NCBI RefSeq assembly: GCF_007855645.1
Contig: NZ_CP042265.1
Location: 434,001-498,000 of the forward strand
DNA: 64,000 nucleotides
Source: Qingshengfaniella alkalisoli
GTDB taxonomy: Bacteria; Pseudomonadota; Alphaproteobacteria; Rhodobacterales; Rhodobacteraceae
Reading direction: 5' to 3'
Position 1 is the first letter of the stretch. The number at the start of each line of letters is the position of its first letter. This document shows positions 45,992 through 55,307 of this stretch, one piece after another. The notes below the pieces were generated by a model, which made no database searches, was not told the origin of the DNA, and was given only the letters and a program-made list of their open reading frames with translations. The position numbers and the translations under genes were made by a program.

Positions 45992-47041
45992 TCAATTCCC
46001 GCGCGTCCAATAAGCCGAGAAATAGCTTTCCTGAGCGGCGATCCCGACCTCGTCCCGGAAATAGCTGCGCGCCTGCTGCACCTGTGATTTTTCCGTGGCC
46101 AACCAGACATGCCGGTCGGTTTCTGCCAACGGAATCGCCTTCATCCGGTCCAACAACTGTCCCGGCTTGTCACGCTGCAACCATTCAATGATGACGCCAT
46201 CAGGGGCTGGAAACTCCTCGATCACATGCGCACCTTCGATCTCGATGAAAACATGGCCTTCCGTTCCGGCATCGGCTCGTTCAAGGATGCGTCTGATCGC
46301 CGGCAGCGAGGTCTCGTCACCACCCATCAGCAACCAGTTCTGCTCTGGCTGACGACCGCCGCCGGGACCGGACAGACCGACCTGTACGCCGGCTTGGACG
46401 GACTGGCACCATTCCGTCACGCGTCCACCCTCATGACGAAAAACGTCGAACTGAATTTCCCCGGTCGCAGCATCCGCCGCAATGAACGTATAAACCGGAT
46501 CGTGCATGCCGTCAGACTTGCCGGGCCAGATAGTGCGCCCAGTTTCCGACAGATACGGCCAAACAGGGTCACACCCCGGCTCTGGCAGCCACATGCGGAA
46601 ATGCATTGCCGGCGCGGTGAAGGATTCGACGTCGTCGATCTTCATCTTGACACGAAAGTAAGCCTTGCCATGTGGTTTGACGGATACGACTTCGCCCACA
46701 CGGAAATTGGGTGGGTATTTGTCAATCAGGCGATGGCCGGTCCATATGACCCGATCCGCCAACGATGGATCGGCGTGATCCAGAAAATGCAGGAATCCTT
46801 CACGGATCATATGCAGTTTCACATCGTCAGCGCCGTGAAGATGTGCCTCCAGCGCCTCGTCTCGCCAAAGCACCTGAAGCCCGCCACCGCCCATGCTGGA
46901 CCGGATTTCATCCGAAGCATGGTGATCCAACGTATAGCCATGCTCGCGGATTTCATCGGCGATGATCTGCATTGTATTCGCGGGGATTTCCCCGACAAGA
47001 CGGCCTTTGGCGGTCAGTTCGGCGTGTTGCGGCGTTGTCAT
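45992..47041 (-). CDS. Siderophore-interacting protein with N-terminal DUF2218 domain
   Basis: 349 residues. The N-terminal 90 or so residues are a DUF2218 domain (ADEIREHGYTLDHHASDEIRSS region); the rest is a ferric-siderophore reductase with ferredoxin-reductase fold: RVKMKIDD, FRMWLPEPG, TFIAADAATGEIQFDVFRHEGG FAD site, GGRQPEQNWLLMGGDETSLPAIRRI and the C-terminal ESYFSAYWTRG. It should release iron in the cytoplasm by reducing the imported Fe(III)-siderophore. Last gene of the siderophore operon, overlapping the ATPase gene by four bases. Confidence 0.9.
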   Translation of the reverse strand: MTTPQHAELTAKGRLVGEIPANTMQIIADEIREHGYTLDHHASDEIRSSMGGGGLQVLWRDEALEAHLHGADDVKLHMIREGFLHFLDHADPSLADRVIWTGHRLIDKYPPNFRVGEVVSVKPHGKAYFRVKMKIDDVESFTAPAMHFRMWLPEPGCDPVWPYLSETGRTIWPGKSDGMHDPVYTFIAADAATGEIQFDVFRHEGGRVTEWCQSVQAGVQVGLSGPGGGRQPEQNWLLMGGDETSLPAIRRILERADAGTEGHVFIEIEGAHVIEEFPAPDGVIIEWLQRDKPGQLLDRMKAIPLAETDRHVWLATEKSQVQQARSYFRDEVGIAAQESYFSAYWTRGN

Positions 47042-47826
47042 GCGCGTTGCCTTTCGGTCGGTATGGGATCGATATGATGGATGGCGACGGGCTGCCCGTC
47101 GATCTGGATCACCTGGATTTCCAGATCAAAGATATCCCGGAGCTGCGATTGAGTGACGATCTGCGAGGGCGTGCCGATGGAATGGACTTCGCCATCCTTC
47201 AAAGCGACAATCCGGTCCGCATAGAGCGCCGCGAAATTGATGTCATGAACGACGATCACGATGGTCTTGCGCAGCCTATCGGCGGCAAGGCGAAGCTGCT
47301 GCATCATGTCGCGCGCATGCTTCATGTCCAGATTGTTCAACGGTTCGTCCAGAAGGATGTAGTCCGTGTCCTGCGCCAGCACCATCGCGACGAAAGCACG
47401 TTGCCGCTGGCCGCCGGACAGCTCATCCATGAACCGGTCGCGCAAATCATCAAGACGCAGCAATGCGATTGCCGCGTCAATCTTCTCGCGATCCTGGACG
47501 GTAACGCGACCCTTGTGATGCGGATAACGGCCGAAACCGACCAGTTCCGACACGCGCAACCGCGAGCCAAGCGAATTCTCCTGCCGCAGGATCGACAGCT
47601 TGCGGGCCAGTTCCTCGCTATCCGTGGTCGCAACATCCAGCCCATCGAAACTGACACTGCCCGATTGCAACCTGCTCAAACGGCTCATCAGCGAAAGCAA
47701 CGTGGATTTGCCGGCACCATTGGGGCCGATCAGTGCGGTAATGCCACCTTTTGGGATGGACAAGGATACGTCGGACAGGATGTCCGCATCACCAATTCGA
47801 TGGCAGACATTCTCGATACGGATCAT
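47038..47826 (-). CDS. Ferric-siderophore ABC transporter ATP-binding protein
   Basis: 262 residues of the FecE/FepC/YclP group: Walker A GPNGAGKST, Q-loop LRQENSLG, signature LSGGQRQRAFV, Walker B DYILLDEPLNNLD and switch VVHDI. Starts with an ATG four bases inside the permease stop. Energises uptake through the two permeases encoded upstream. Confidence 0.94.
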   Translation of the reverse strand: MIRIENVCHRIGDADILSDVSLSIPKGGITALIGPNGAGKSTLLSLMSRLSRLQSGSVSFDGLDVATTDSEELARKLSILRQENSLGSRLRVSELVGFGRYPHHKGRVTVQDREKIDAAIALLRLDDLRDRFMDELSGGQRQRAFVAMVLAQDTDYILLDEPLNNLDMKHARDMMQQLRLAADRLRKTIVIVVHDINFAALYADRIVALKDGEVHSIGTPSQIVTQSQLRDIFDLEIQVIQIDGQPVAIHHIDPIPTERQRA

Positions 47827-48779
47827 CGCGAATACCCCCTGAGCAATAGGAACAGGAACACGAGGCCCCCAAGAAAATCTATGACGATGGACAGCGCACC
47901 TTGCAGGCCAAGAACATGCTCAAACACCGCTTGCCCGCCGATCAGCACAGCCGCCGACACAAGCACCACCGCAGGCAGTGTCGCACCGTGCCGGCTGTCG
48001 CCCACAATGATGTAGGTCAGATGTGCAACCAGCAGCCCGAAAAAGGTGATTGGCCCAACAAGTGCCGTCGACACCGAGACCAGCATCGCGACGACACACA
48101 GCACCGTCAGCACAAGACGGCGATAGGACAGGCCAAGATTGATCGCGTGGTCGCGCCCCAAAGCCAGCACGTCCAGTTTGCGATATACGCTCCACAGGAA
48201 AGGCAATGTCGCCAGACACAAAACCGCGCTGATCATCAGCAGGTCTTCATTGATTGCATTGAAGCTCGCAAAGCTGGCGCCCTGCACCACGACGAATTCC
48301 GACGGGTCGATCAGACGCGACATGAAACTCGACAGGCTGCGGAAAAGCACGCCAAAGATGATGCCCACCAGCAAGGTCAGATGCAGGCTCCGCCCACTTT
48401 CTCCGAACAGCCACAGAAACAGCGCAGACGCAAAGCCCATCATCAGAATGACCTCGGCCACGAATTTCCACTGCTCCGGGATCGCCAGCATGCCGCTGCC
48501 GCCCAATGTGAAAACCAAGCCGATCTGGACGAGAAGATAGAGCGCGTCGAATCCCATGATGGATGGGGTCAGTATGCGGTTCCCCGTGACCGTGTGAAAC
48601 AGGACAGTCGAGACACCGATGGCATAGGCCACAAGGATCAGCCCCGCCAGCTTGGTGCCGCGGAAGGCAATGGCGAAATCGAACGCGCCGGGCGGGATGC
48701 CAATGGTCATGAACATCGCCGCCGCGATCAGACCCAGGCCCGCCAACGCCGCTATGCGCCAACCCGTATCAGGCAGCAT
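47823..48779 (-). CDS. Ferric-siderophore ABC transporter permease
   Basis: 318 residues, FecCD family, about nine membrane helices. Contains PSIMGFDALYLLVQIGLVF and the cytosolic loop ALGRDHAINLGLSYRRLVL that touches the ATPase. Overlaps the other permease by 11 bases and the ATPase by four. It is the FepG/FatC-like partner of the second permease. Confidence 0.93.
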   Translation of the reverse strand: MLPDTGWRIAALAGLGLIAAAMFMTIGIPPGAFDFAIAFRGTKLAGLILVAYAIGVSTVLFHTVTGNRILTPSIMGFDALYLLVQIGLVFTLGGSGMLAIPEQWKFVAEVILMMGFASALFLWLFGESGRSLHLTLLVGIIFGVLFRSLSSFMSRLIDPSEFVVVQGASFASFNAINEDLLMISAVLCLATLPFLWSVYRKLDVLALGRDHAINLGLSYRRLVLTVLCVVAMLVSVSTALVGPITFFGLLVAHLTYIIVGDSRHGATLPAVVLVSAAVLIGGQAVFEHVLGLQGALSIVIDFLGGLVFLFLLLRGYSR

Positions 48780-49737
48780 GGGACCGCTTCCCGAGCAGCA
48801 GATACAGGAATAGCGCAGACCCCACGACGCCGAAAACGGTACCGATGGGAACCTCGTACGGGTAGCGGATCACGCGCCCGATCATATCGCAGACCAGCAG
48901 GATCGACGCGCCCAACGCGGCAGCCCAGGGCACACTGGCCCGCAGGTTGTCACCGACCATGCGGCTGGCGATGTTGGGCACGACCAGCCCCAGAAACGGG
49001 ATCGCGCCGACCGTCACGACGATCACCGCCGAGATCACCGAGACGATGACCAGACCAAGGTTGCGCACCTGCGCGAAGTTCAGCCCAAGCGTGACGGACA
49101 CATCCTCGCCCAAGCCCAGTATGGTGAAGCGGTCGGCCGCAAGGTATGCGACGCCGGCCAGCACAGCGGTTAGCCACAACAATTCGTAGCGGGATTTAAG
49201 CACGCCGGAAAATTCTCCGTTCGTCCATGTGCCAAGTAATTGCAGCAGATCAAAACGATAGGCGAAAAAGGTCGCAACCGATCCGATGATGCCCCCCAGC
49301 ATCAAGCCGACCAGCGGCACGAGCAACGGCGAGGAACGCGGCACGGATTTGAGAATGCGCAGAAACAGCAACGTACCCGCGATGGCAAAACCCGACGCGA
49401 TCAGCATTTTCACGAAGACGGACGACGCTGGAAAGAACAGGATCGTAACCAGCAGGCCCAGCCCCGCACTTTCGACAGTGCCCGCCGTTGACGGTTCCAC
49501 AAAGCGGTTTCGCGCCAACATCTGGAACAACAGCCCCGCAATGGCCAGCGAGGACCCGGTCAGGATGATCGCCAAAGTGCGCGGGATACGGCTGACCATG
49601 AAGATCATGGCCTCGTCGCCTCCTGCAAGCACGTCCCGCACCGACAGGTCGGACACCCCGACGAACAGGCTGATTCCCGAAAGGACCAGCACCATCAGCG
49701 CGCCGAGAACGGCATGATACGGGACGGATCGTTGCAT
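48769..49737 (-). CDS. Ferric-siderophore ABC transporter permease
   Basis: 322 residues, FecCD family. Opens with MQRSVPYHAVLGALMVLVLSGISLFVGV; the conserved RIPRTLAIILTGSSLAIAG and NRFVEPSTAGTVESAGLGL segments, each read as a short stretch, identify it as the FepD/FatD-like subunit. The loop ILGLGEDVSVTLGL is the ATPase contact. Six bases after the binding protein gene. Confidence 0.93.
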   Translation of the reverse strand: MQRSVPYHAVLGALMVLVLSGISLFVGVSDLSVRDVLAGGDEAMIFMVSRIPRTLAIILTGSSLAIAGLLFQMLARNRFVEPSTAGTVESAGLGLLVTILFFPASSVFVKMLIASGFAIAGTLLFLRILKSVPRSSPLLVPLVGLMLGGIIGSVATFFAYRFDLLQLLGTWTNGEFSGVLKSRYELLWLTAVLAGVAYLAADRFTILGLGEDVSVTLGLNFAQVRNLGLVIVSVISAVIVVTVGAIPFLGLVVPNIASRMVGDNLRASVPWAAALGASILLVCDMIGRVIRYPYEVPIGTVFGVVGSALFLYLLLGKRSHAA

Positions 49738-49743
49738 CGCGGA

Positions 49744-50643
49744 TTACTCTGCGAAAGCCTCGGTCAGTTGATCGACAGTGGCCTGCATCGACTGGATACC
49801 ACCCGGTGCGATATAGACGTTCGCGCCGTTCAGATAGACCACCTGATCTTCCTGCCACGCAGTCGTCTGATGGATCAATTCGTTATCGAGCGTGGATTGC
49901 GCACTTTCACCATCCTGCCCGACTGCAGCCGCGCGGTCGATCACCAGAAGCCAGTCCGGGTTCATCTCGTGGATGAACTCGTAGGAAATTGCTTCGCCAT
50001 GCGTTTTCACATCGACTTCGGGATCAGCGGGTTCCAGCCCCAACCCGTTGTGGATCCAGCCAAAACGCGAGCCCGGACCATATGCAGACAGCTTCGGGCC
50101 GTTCGTCATGACGATCAACGCCGAGCCTTTTCCCTCGGTTTCGTTCCTAAGCGCGGCAAGACTGTCTTCGAAGTTGGCGGTCAGGTCTTCGGCCTCGGTA
50201 TCTTTGCCAAAGAGCGCACCAAGCTGATGGGTCTGCGCGATCGCTTCCTGCACCAGGTCGTCGCCGGGCAGTGTCAGATCGATGGTCGGCGCAATCTTTT
50301 CGAGCGCCTCGCGCTGGGTCGCGGATCGCGACGCAACAATGATCAGTTCCGGCTTCAGGGAGAACACCTGTTCGAAGTCCGGTTCGAACAAGGTGCCCAC
50401 ACTGGTGACACTTTCCAGATCGGACAGGTAGTCCAGATAAATCGGGCTGGGAACACCAACCGGCGCAACACCGAGCGCGTCCATCGTATCGATGACCCCG
50501 AAATCGAAGACGACAACATTTTCCGGATTTGCACCGACCGACACAGGGCCTTGTGCCGTCGTCATCTCGACGGATTGCGCCAGCAGCGGCGCAGCGGATG
50601 CAAGCAAAAGTCCCGTGGCAACGCACAGATTGGTTAGCTTCAT
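49744..50643 (-). CDS. Ferric-siderophore binding protein
   Basis: 299 residues of the class III periplasmic binding family (YclQ/VctP/FatB-like, often catecholate siderophores). A signal peptide ends near residue 22 (LLLASAAPLLAQ). Motifs: MDALGVAPVGVPS, FEPDFEQVFSLKPELIIVASRSA and a C-terminal SMQATVDQLTEAF. First gene of the operon. No siderophore synthesis genes or ferric-siderophore outer membrane receptor are in the window, so it probably imports a siderophore made by others or taken up by a receptor encoded elsewhere. Confidence 0.9.
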   Translation of the reverse strand: MKLTNLCVATGLLLASAAPLLAQSVEMTTAQGPVSVGANPENVVVFDFGVIDTMDALGVAPVGVPSPIYLDYLSDLESVTSVGTLFEPDFEQVFSLKPELIIVASRSATQREALEKIAPTIDLTLPGDDLVQEAIAQTHQLGALFGKDTEAEDLTANFEDSLAALRNETEGKGSALIVMTNGPKLSAYGPGSRFGWIHNGLGLEPADPEVDVKTHGEAISYEFIHEMNPDWLLVIDRAAAVGQDGESAQSTLDNELIHQTTAWQEDQVVYLNGANVYIAPGGIQSMQATVDQLTEAFAE

Positions 50644-50705
50644 AACCGGTTTCCCTGAAACGAGGTCCCGCCTCAGGCGGCGGAACTATAGTTGATACTT
50701 TTGCT

Positions 50706-50720
50706 AGGTCTAAAATACCT
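50706..50720. promoter_or_regulatory. Imperfect dyad upstream of the siderophore operon
   Basis: AGGTCTAAAATACCT, with arms AGGTnT / AnACCT, in the 125-base gap upstream of the binding-protein gene. Alphaproteobacterial iron regulators (Irr, RirA, IscR or Fur-like) would be expected here, but I cannot match it to a specific consensus. Weak call. Confidence 0.25.
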
Positions 50721-50768
50721 GAGTAAAAATATCCAGAGATCGCGTTTCAAGTTTTCCTGCGCGGTCGA

Positions 50769-51500
50769 TCAGATGCTCTGCTTCAGATTGACGCGCTTCG
50801 ACAACTCCGCCGCGCTTTCCTTGCGCTCGGAGTAGCGATCCACCAGATGGTCGCGAATTTCCCGCGTCAGCCAAGTGAACCGCACAAGTTCTTCCATCAC
50901 GTCCACCACGCGGTCATAGAAAGGCGATGGCGTCATTCGTCCTGACTCGTCAAACTCACGGAAGGCCTTCGGCACCGAGGACTGGTTGGGAATGGTCAGA
51001 AGGCGCATCCACCGCCCAAGTATCCGCAACTGGTTGACGGTGTTGAAACTTTGCGACCCTCCACACACCTGCATCACGGCCAGCGTCTTTCCCTGCGTGG
51101 GACGAACACCGCCCAACGACAGCGGAATCCAATCGATTTGCGCCTTCATCACGCTGGACATTGCGCCGTGACGTTCGGGCGACACCCACACCATTCCATC
51201 ACACCAAGTTACCAGTTCACGAAGTTCCGCTACTTTCGGATGATCGGCGCCCGCGGCGTCAGGCAATGGCAGACCGGACGGGTTGAAGCTACGGGTTTCG
51301 GCCCCAAAGCGGCGAAGGATGCGACCTGCCTCTTCGCTCATCAGCCGACTGTAGGAGCGCTCGCGAAGCGATCCATAGAGAATCAGAAACTTCGGCGGTG
51401 TCGTGGTCCTGATCGGATCGGCCAGACGCTCGACATCGGTTGCGTGGAAACAATCATCGTCGATTTGCGGTGTATCAAGCAACGGGTTGTCCTTTCTCAT
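50769..51500 (-). CDS. arsH: ArsH, NADPH-dependent FMN reductase
   Basis: 243 residues. ArsH protects against trivalent organoarsenicals and has the FMN site [13 protein letters not shown] (residues about 39-51), then [21 protein letters not shown] and the C-terminal VDRYSERKE. Overlaps the arsC end by 26 bases. Last gene of the ars operon. Confidence 0.94.
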   Translation of the reverse strand: MRKDNPLLDTPQIDDDCFHATDVERLADPIRTTTPPKFLILYGSLRERSYSRLMSEEAGRILRRFGAETRSFNPSGLPLPDAAGADHPKVAELRELVTWCDGMVWVSPERHGAMSSVMKAQIDWIPLSLGGVRPTQGKTLAVMQVCGGSQSFNTVNQLRILGRWMRLLTIPNQSSVPKAFREFDESGRMTPSPFYDRVVDVMEELVRFTWLTREIRDHLVDRYSERKESAAELSKRVNLKQSI

Positions 51501-51894
51501 TCAGGATCAGCTCGCCATCTTCTTTATAGATGGGACGAGCAGGCAGCTCGTCGAGGAGAGGCAGAACGGCCTCGCTCGGACGGCAAAGGCGCACGCCCTT
51601 CGGCGTGCAGACGATTGGGCGATTGACCAGGATCGGGCGCTGCACCATCGCATCCAGAAGAGTTTCGTCATCCACCGACGGGTCCAGCAGTCCCATCTCT
51701 TCGGCAGGTGATCGCCTGACCCGGAGGGCATCACGCGGCGTCAAACCGGCCGCTGCAAACAGGCCGAGCAGTTGCGGACGTGTCCAGCCTTCCTTGAGGT
51801 ACTCTATGACAACTGGTTCCTCTCCACTTGCGCGCAGCACGGCAAGCACGTTGCGCGAAGTTCCGCAGTCAGGATTGTGGTAAATGACATTCAT
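51475..51894 (-). CDS. arsC: Arsenate reductase, glutaredoxin-coupled type
   Basis: 139 residues. Reduces arsenate to arsenite. The catalytic cysteine is C10 in [10 protein letters not shown], and the three arginine positions needed for oxyanion binding lie in [21 protein letters not shown] and GVRLCRPSE. ArsC family of the E. coli R773 type. Its ATG overlaps the acr3 stop by four bases. Confidence 0.95.
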   Translation of the reverse strand: MNVIYHNPDCGTSRNVLAVLRASGEEPVVIEYLKEGWTRPQLLGLFAAAGLTPRDALRVRRSPAEEMGLLDPSVDDETLLDAMVQRPILVNRPIVCTPKGVRLCRPSEAVLPLLDELPARPIYKEDGELILNEKGQPVA

Positions 51895-52943
51895 TGCGCC
51901 CGGCCTTCGAATTTCACCGCGGTCCGATTGGCAAATGCGACAAGCGACAACATCACCGGCACCTCAACCAGCACGCCAACCACCGTCGCCAACGCTGCAC
52001 CGGAATTCAGGCCAAACAGGCTGATGGCCACCGCAACGGCCAGTTCGAAAAAGTTCGATGTCCCAATCAGTGCACAAGGCGCAGCGATGCGGTGCGGCAC
52101 GCGCCACAGATACGCCGCGCCATAGGCCAACGCGAACATGCCGTAGCTTTGCACCAGTATCGGAACCGCGATCAGGCCGATCACGATGGGACGATCAAGG
52201 ATAACATTGCCCTGCAACGCGAACAGGATCACCACCGTCACGATCAGGCCACCAACGGACAAAGGCTTGGCCCGGGCTGAGAACTCGGCGATCCGATCCG
52301 GGGTGCCCAGCTTGCGGCGCACCCAAAGACCGGCCAGAAGAGGCAGCACCACATACAGCAATGTTGCCAGCACCAGCGTCTGCCAAGGGACATGTATTTC
52401 CGTCACACCGAGCAACAACGCAACGATGGGCGCGAAAGCGAAGACCATGATCAGATCGTTCACAGACACCTGCACCAACGTATAGGTCGCATCGCCCTTG
52501 GTCAGTTGCGACCACACGAAGACCATCGCGGTGCATGGCGCAGCCCCCAACAGGATCAAGCCCGCGATGTATTGCGAGGCGTCTTCGGGCGAGATGAACG
52601 GCGCAAAGATGTAATCAAAGAACAGCACTGCCAACAGCGCCATGGTGAACGGTTTGATCAACCAGTTTACCACCAGCGTCAGAACCAGCCCCTTTGGCTG
52701 CTTCGCAATGCCGCTGACCGCGCCGAAGTCGACGCCCACCATCATCGGGAAAACCATCGCCCAGATCAGCACCGCGATCACGAAGTTGATCGAGGCAATC
52801 TCCGCCCCCGCAATACCTTGCACCAGCCCCGGCGCGAAATTACCCAAGGCGATGCCGCCGGCGATCGCAAGCAATATCCAAAGCGTCAAATATCTTTCAA
52901 ACACTCCCATCGGAGCGCTGTTCTGCACCGTTGCATCCGTCAT
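51891..52943 (-). CDS. acr3: Arsenite efflux permease Acr3
   Basis: 350 residues with about ten membrane helices, the Acr3/ArsB-type carrier that pumps arsenite out. The family cysteine sits in [15 protein letters not shown] in the middle helix and [11 protein letters not shown] is conserved near the N-terminus. GGATATCC precedes the ATG. Downstream of arsR, 86 bases apart, and translationally coupled to arsC. Confidence 0.94.
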   Translation of the reverse strand: MTDATVQNSAPMGVFERYLTLWILLAIAGGIALGNFAPGLVQGIAGAEIASINFVIAVLIWAMVFPMMVGVDFGAVSGIAKQPKGLVLTLVVNWLIKPFTMALLAVLFFDYIFAPFISPEDASQYIAGLILLGAAPCTAMVFVWSQLTKGDATYTLVQVSVNDLIMVFAFAPIVALLLGVTEIHVPWQTLVLATLLYVVLPLLAGLWVRRKLGTPDRIAEFSARAKPLSVGGLIVTVVILFALQGNVILDRPIVIGLIAVPILVQSYGMFALAYGAAYLWRVPHRIAAPCALIGTSNFFELAVAVAISLFGLNSGAALATVVGVLVEVPVMLSLVAFANRTAVKFEGRAQ

Positions 52944-53029
52944 AGGATATCCTGTCAGTTTTTGCGGCTCTCACCCGAGCCGAAGTTGCGTCACGCCAGA
53001 CAAGCACCTTGGCTGTGAAAGACGATCGC

Positions 53030-53371
53030 TTAAGCCTCCAGACAACCGCAGGCGATTTCGTTCAGCAAGGATTGGCATTGCTCCGGCGCGCCCCCACAGC
53101 AGTCTTCGATCAGATATGCCAGCAAGTCCCGCACGCCGCCGAAATCCGCGAAATAGCGGATTGCCCGGCCCTCGCGTTTGTTTCGTAGCAGACCCGCCAC
53201 GGTCAGGATCGACAGGTTCGTAGACAAGGTGTTTGGGCGAAATCCCAACGTCTTGCCAATCTCGCCCGCGAGCATCCCGTCGCCACCGGCCTTTATCAGC
53301 AGGCGGAAAATGTCCAGTCGAGATTCTTGTCCGAGAGCCGCCAAAGCAGAAAGTGCGTTTTCTTTTTCCAT
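53030..53371 (-). CDS. arsR: ArsR-family arsenite-responsive repressor
   Basis: 113 residues, winged helix (LSALAALGQESRLDIFRLLI, LGFRPNTLSTNLSILTVAGL). The cysteines for As(III) binding are C91-C92 and C99 near the C-terminus (DCCGGAPEQC), with C108 and C110 after them: the C-terminal arrangement of the Acidithiobacillus-type ArsR rather than the helix-3 site of E. coli ArsR. It is the first gene of the ars operon, so it represses its own operon. Confidence 0.92.
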   Translation of the reverse strand: MEKENALSALAALGQESRLDIFRLLIKAGGDGMLAGEIGKTLGFRPNTLSTNLSILTVAGLLRNKREGRAIRYFADFGGVRDLLAYLIEDCCGGAPEQCQSLLNEIACGCLEA

Positions 53372-53375
53372 ATTT

Positions 53376-53395
53376 CTAGATTACTCGAATTATAG
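53376..53395. promoter_or_regulatory. Candidate ArsR operator
   Basis: CTAGATTACTCGAATTATAG, an imperfect dyad (six of ten pairs match), lies directly upstream of arsR in the gap toward the TauE/SafE gene. AT-rich dyads at this place are typical of ArsR operators, but the exact site is uncertain. Confidence 0.3.
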
Positions 53396-53477
53396 TTTAT
53401 TGCAAGCGCATTCCGAGATCGGGGTTGCAGTCCCGGCCCCTGACATGACAAATCATCGCAACTAACGGGAAGAGCAG

Positions 53478-54257
53478 ATGGAACTCCTCTCTGGCACGCT
53501 GTTTACTGATCCTGTATCGCTGTTGTCCGGCACACTTGCCGTCACGCTCGTGGGGCTGTCCAAGGGCGGATTCGGCGGGGCTATGGCGCTGCTCGGTGTT
53601 CCAATTCTTGCGCTTTCGATGCCGCCGGTTCAGGCGGCGGCAATCATGCTGCCGATCCTGCTGGTCATGGATGCCGTCAGCCTTTGGACTTGGCGACGCT
53701 ATCATGATTGGACCACTCTGAAGCTGATGATCCCGGCAGGAGCCGTGGGCATCGCCATCGGGTGGATGGCGGTATCCGTCACGTCTGATGCTGCCGTGCG
53801 ATTGATCGTCGGAACCGTTGCTCTACTATTTGTCTTGCGATCTATTCTTCCGGCATCACTGTTTGCATCCAAATCCGCCAACGGGCATCGCCCCATCCTG
53901 GCCTGGTTCTGGGGATCCATCGCTGGCTTCACCAGTTTCGTTGCGCATGCGGGCGGGCCACCTTATCAGATCTACACCATGCCCTTGCGAATGGACCCGA
54001 AGCTGTTCACGGGCACTTCGGTCGTGTTCTTCGCCGTCGTCAATGCAATCAAGGTCGTGCCCTATTTCATGCTGGGCCAATTTGATGCAACGAACCTGCA
54101 CTCCTCCTTCGTCATGCTGCCGGTCGCCGTCCTGTCGACGATTTTGGGTGCCGCGCTGATCAAACGGATGAAGGCTGAGATTTTCTATCCCATGATGTAT
54201 ACCATGGTCGCTATCGTCGCTCTGAAACTGATGTGGGACGGAATCTCCGGTCTGTAA
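53478..54257 (+). CDS. TauE/SafE-family membrane permease
   Basis: 259 residues, about eight helices, with the repeated TSUP motifs GLSKGGFGGAMALLGVPILAL near the start and FTSFVAHAGGPPYQIY in the second half. Members export sulfite, sulfonates or other organic anions; the substrate here is unknown. Divergent from arsR by 106 bases and independent of the sit genes downstream. Confidence 0.92.
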   Translation: MELLSGTLFTDPVSLLSGTLAVTLVGLSKGGFGGAMALLGVPILALSMPPVQAAAIMLPILLVMDAVSLWTWRRYHDWTTLKLMIPAGAVGIAIGWMAVSVTSDAAVRLIVGTVALLFVLRSILPASLFASKSANGHRPILAWFWGSIAGFTSFVAHAGGPPYQIYTMPLRMDPKLFTGTSVVFFAVVNAIKVVPYFMLGQFDATNLHSSFVMLPVAVLSTILGAALIKRMKAEIFYPMMYTMVAIVALKLMWDGISGL

Positions 54258-54274
54258 CTGCGCAAGAATACTTC

Positions 54275-54291
54275 TTGCGAATAGATCGCAA
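54275..54291. promoter_or_regulatory. Mur-type box 1 upstream of sitA
   Basis: TTGCGAATAGATCGCAA, a near-perfect palindrome. Its arms match the Mur/Fur-family box of alphaproteobacterial Mn transporters. It lies 43 bases upstream of the sitA start. Confidence 0.72.
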
Positions 54292-54303
54292 CTATGCTCT
54301 TCG

Positions 54304-54320
54304 TTGCGAATGATTTGCAA
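54304..54320. promoter_or_regulatory. Mur-type box 2 upstream of sitA
   Basis: TTGCGAATGATTTGCAA, a near-perfect palindrome 29 bases after box 1 (start to start). Together they form a tandem site for a Mn(II)-dependent Mur repressor just ahead of sitABCD. Confidence 0.75.
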
Positions 54321-54333
54321 CTAAGAGGCCCAC

Positions 54334-55233
54334 ATGACCCGCAAGACACTGGCCGCTAGCGCGGTGATCACGCTCGTCTCCGCATTGTCAGCACAGGCCG
54401 CCGAAGACCGGCTCAAAGTCGTCACCACATTTACGGTTCTGGCGGACATGGCGCAGAACGTCGCGGGCGACGCCGCAGAGATCGTATCCGTCACCAAGCC
54501 AGGTGCGGAAATCCACGGCTATGAACCAACCCCCCGTGATCTGGTTCGTGCAAGCGATGCCGATCTGGTGTTATGGAACGGGCTGAACCTCGAACTGTGG
54601 TTCGAGCAATTCATCGCCAATCTGGGCGACATTCCATCTGTTACGCTGACCGATGGCATCGACCCGATCTCGATTTCCGAGGGTGCCTATTTAGGCAAGG
54701 CCAACCCTCACGCCTGGATGGGATTGGAAAACGCGAAAGTCTACGTCGACAACATCGCAACCGCCCTATCGGAGCATGACCCCGACAACGCCACGGTCTA
54801 TGCTGAGAACGCCGCTGCTTATAAGCAGGAACTCGAATCCGTGATCGACCCGCTACGCACCCGCATCGCGGCGGTGCCAGCACAGCAACGCTGGCTCGTC
54901 ACCTGCGAAGGTGCATTCAGCTATCTCGCCCGCGATTTCGGGATGAAAGAACTGTACCTGTGGCCGATGAACTCCGATCAGGTCGGCACGCCCCAACAGG
55001 TCCGCAAGGTGATCGACGGGGTACGCGAGAATGACATCCCCGTGGTGTTCTGTGAAAGTACCGTCAATGTGGCCCCTGCCCGTCAAGTCGCGCGCGAAAC
55101 GGATGCTGCCTATGGCGGTGTGCTATATGTCGACAGCCTCAGTCCGCGTAGCGGCCCCGTCCCGACCTATCTCGATCTGCTCCGCGTGACGTCGGAAACG
55201 ATCGCGCAGGGGCTGGAAAAGAACCTCGACTGA
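54334..55233 (+). CDS. sitA: Manganese ABC transporter binding protein SitA
   Basis: 299-residue cluster 9 metal-binding protein with a signal peptide ending near residue 23 ([13 protein letters not shown]). Metal-site positions: H in EIHGYEP, H in NPHAWMG, E in [12 protein letters not shown] and an acidic residue in [10 protein letters not shown]. No histidine-rich loop, which favours Mn/Fe over Zn. The Mur-type boxes upstream support manganese. First gene of sitABCD. Confidence 0.92.
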   Translation: MTRKTLAASAVITLVSALSAQAAEDRLKVVTTFTVLADMAQNVAGDAAEIVSVTKPGAEIHGYEPTPRDLVRASDADLVLWNGLNLELWFEQFIANLGDIPSVTLTDGIDPISISEGAYLGKANPHAWMGLENAKVYVDNIATALSEHDPDNATVYAENAAAYKQELESVIDPLRTRIAAVPAQQRWLVTCEGAFSYLARDFGMKELYLWPMNSDQVGTPQQVRKVIDGVRENDIPVVFCESTVNVAPARQVARETDAAYGGVLYVDSLSPRSGPVPTYLDLLRVTSETIAQGLEKNLD

Positions 55234-55307
55234 TCCCATCGCTTGACTGTCCCGCTATGCCCGCCAAGGATCGAGCCAGCCCGCCAATGAAAGGACACGC
55301 CATATCC

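Noticed and set aside
47901-49049. 382-codon plus-strand frame opposite the siderophore permeases
   Set aside because: Shadow of two hydrophobic genes; it is arginine/histidine/glutamine-rich as expected from the antisense of membrane proteins.
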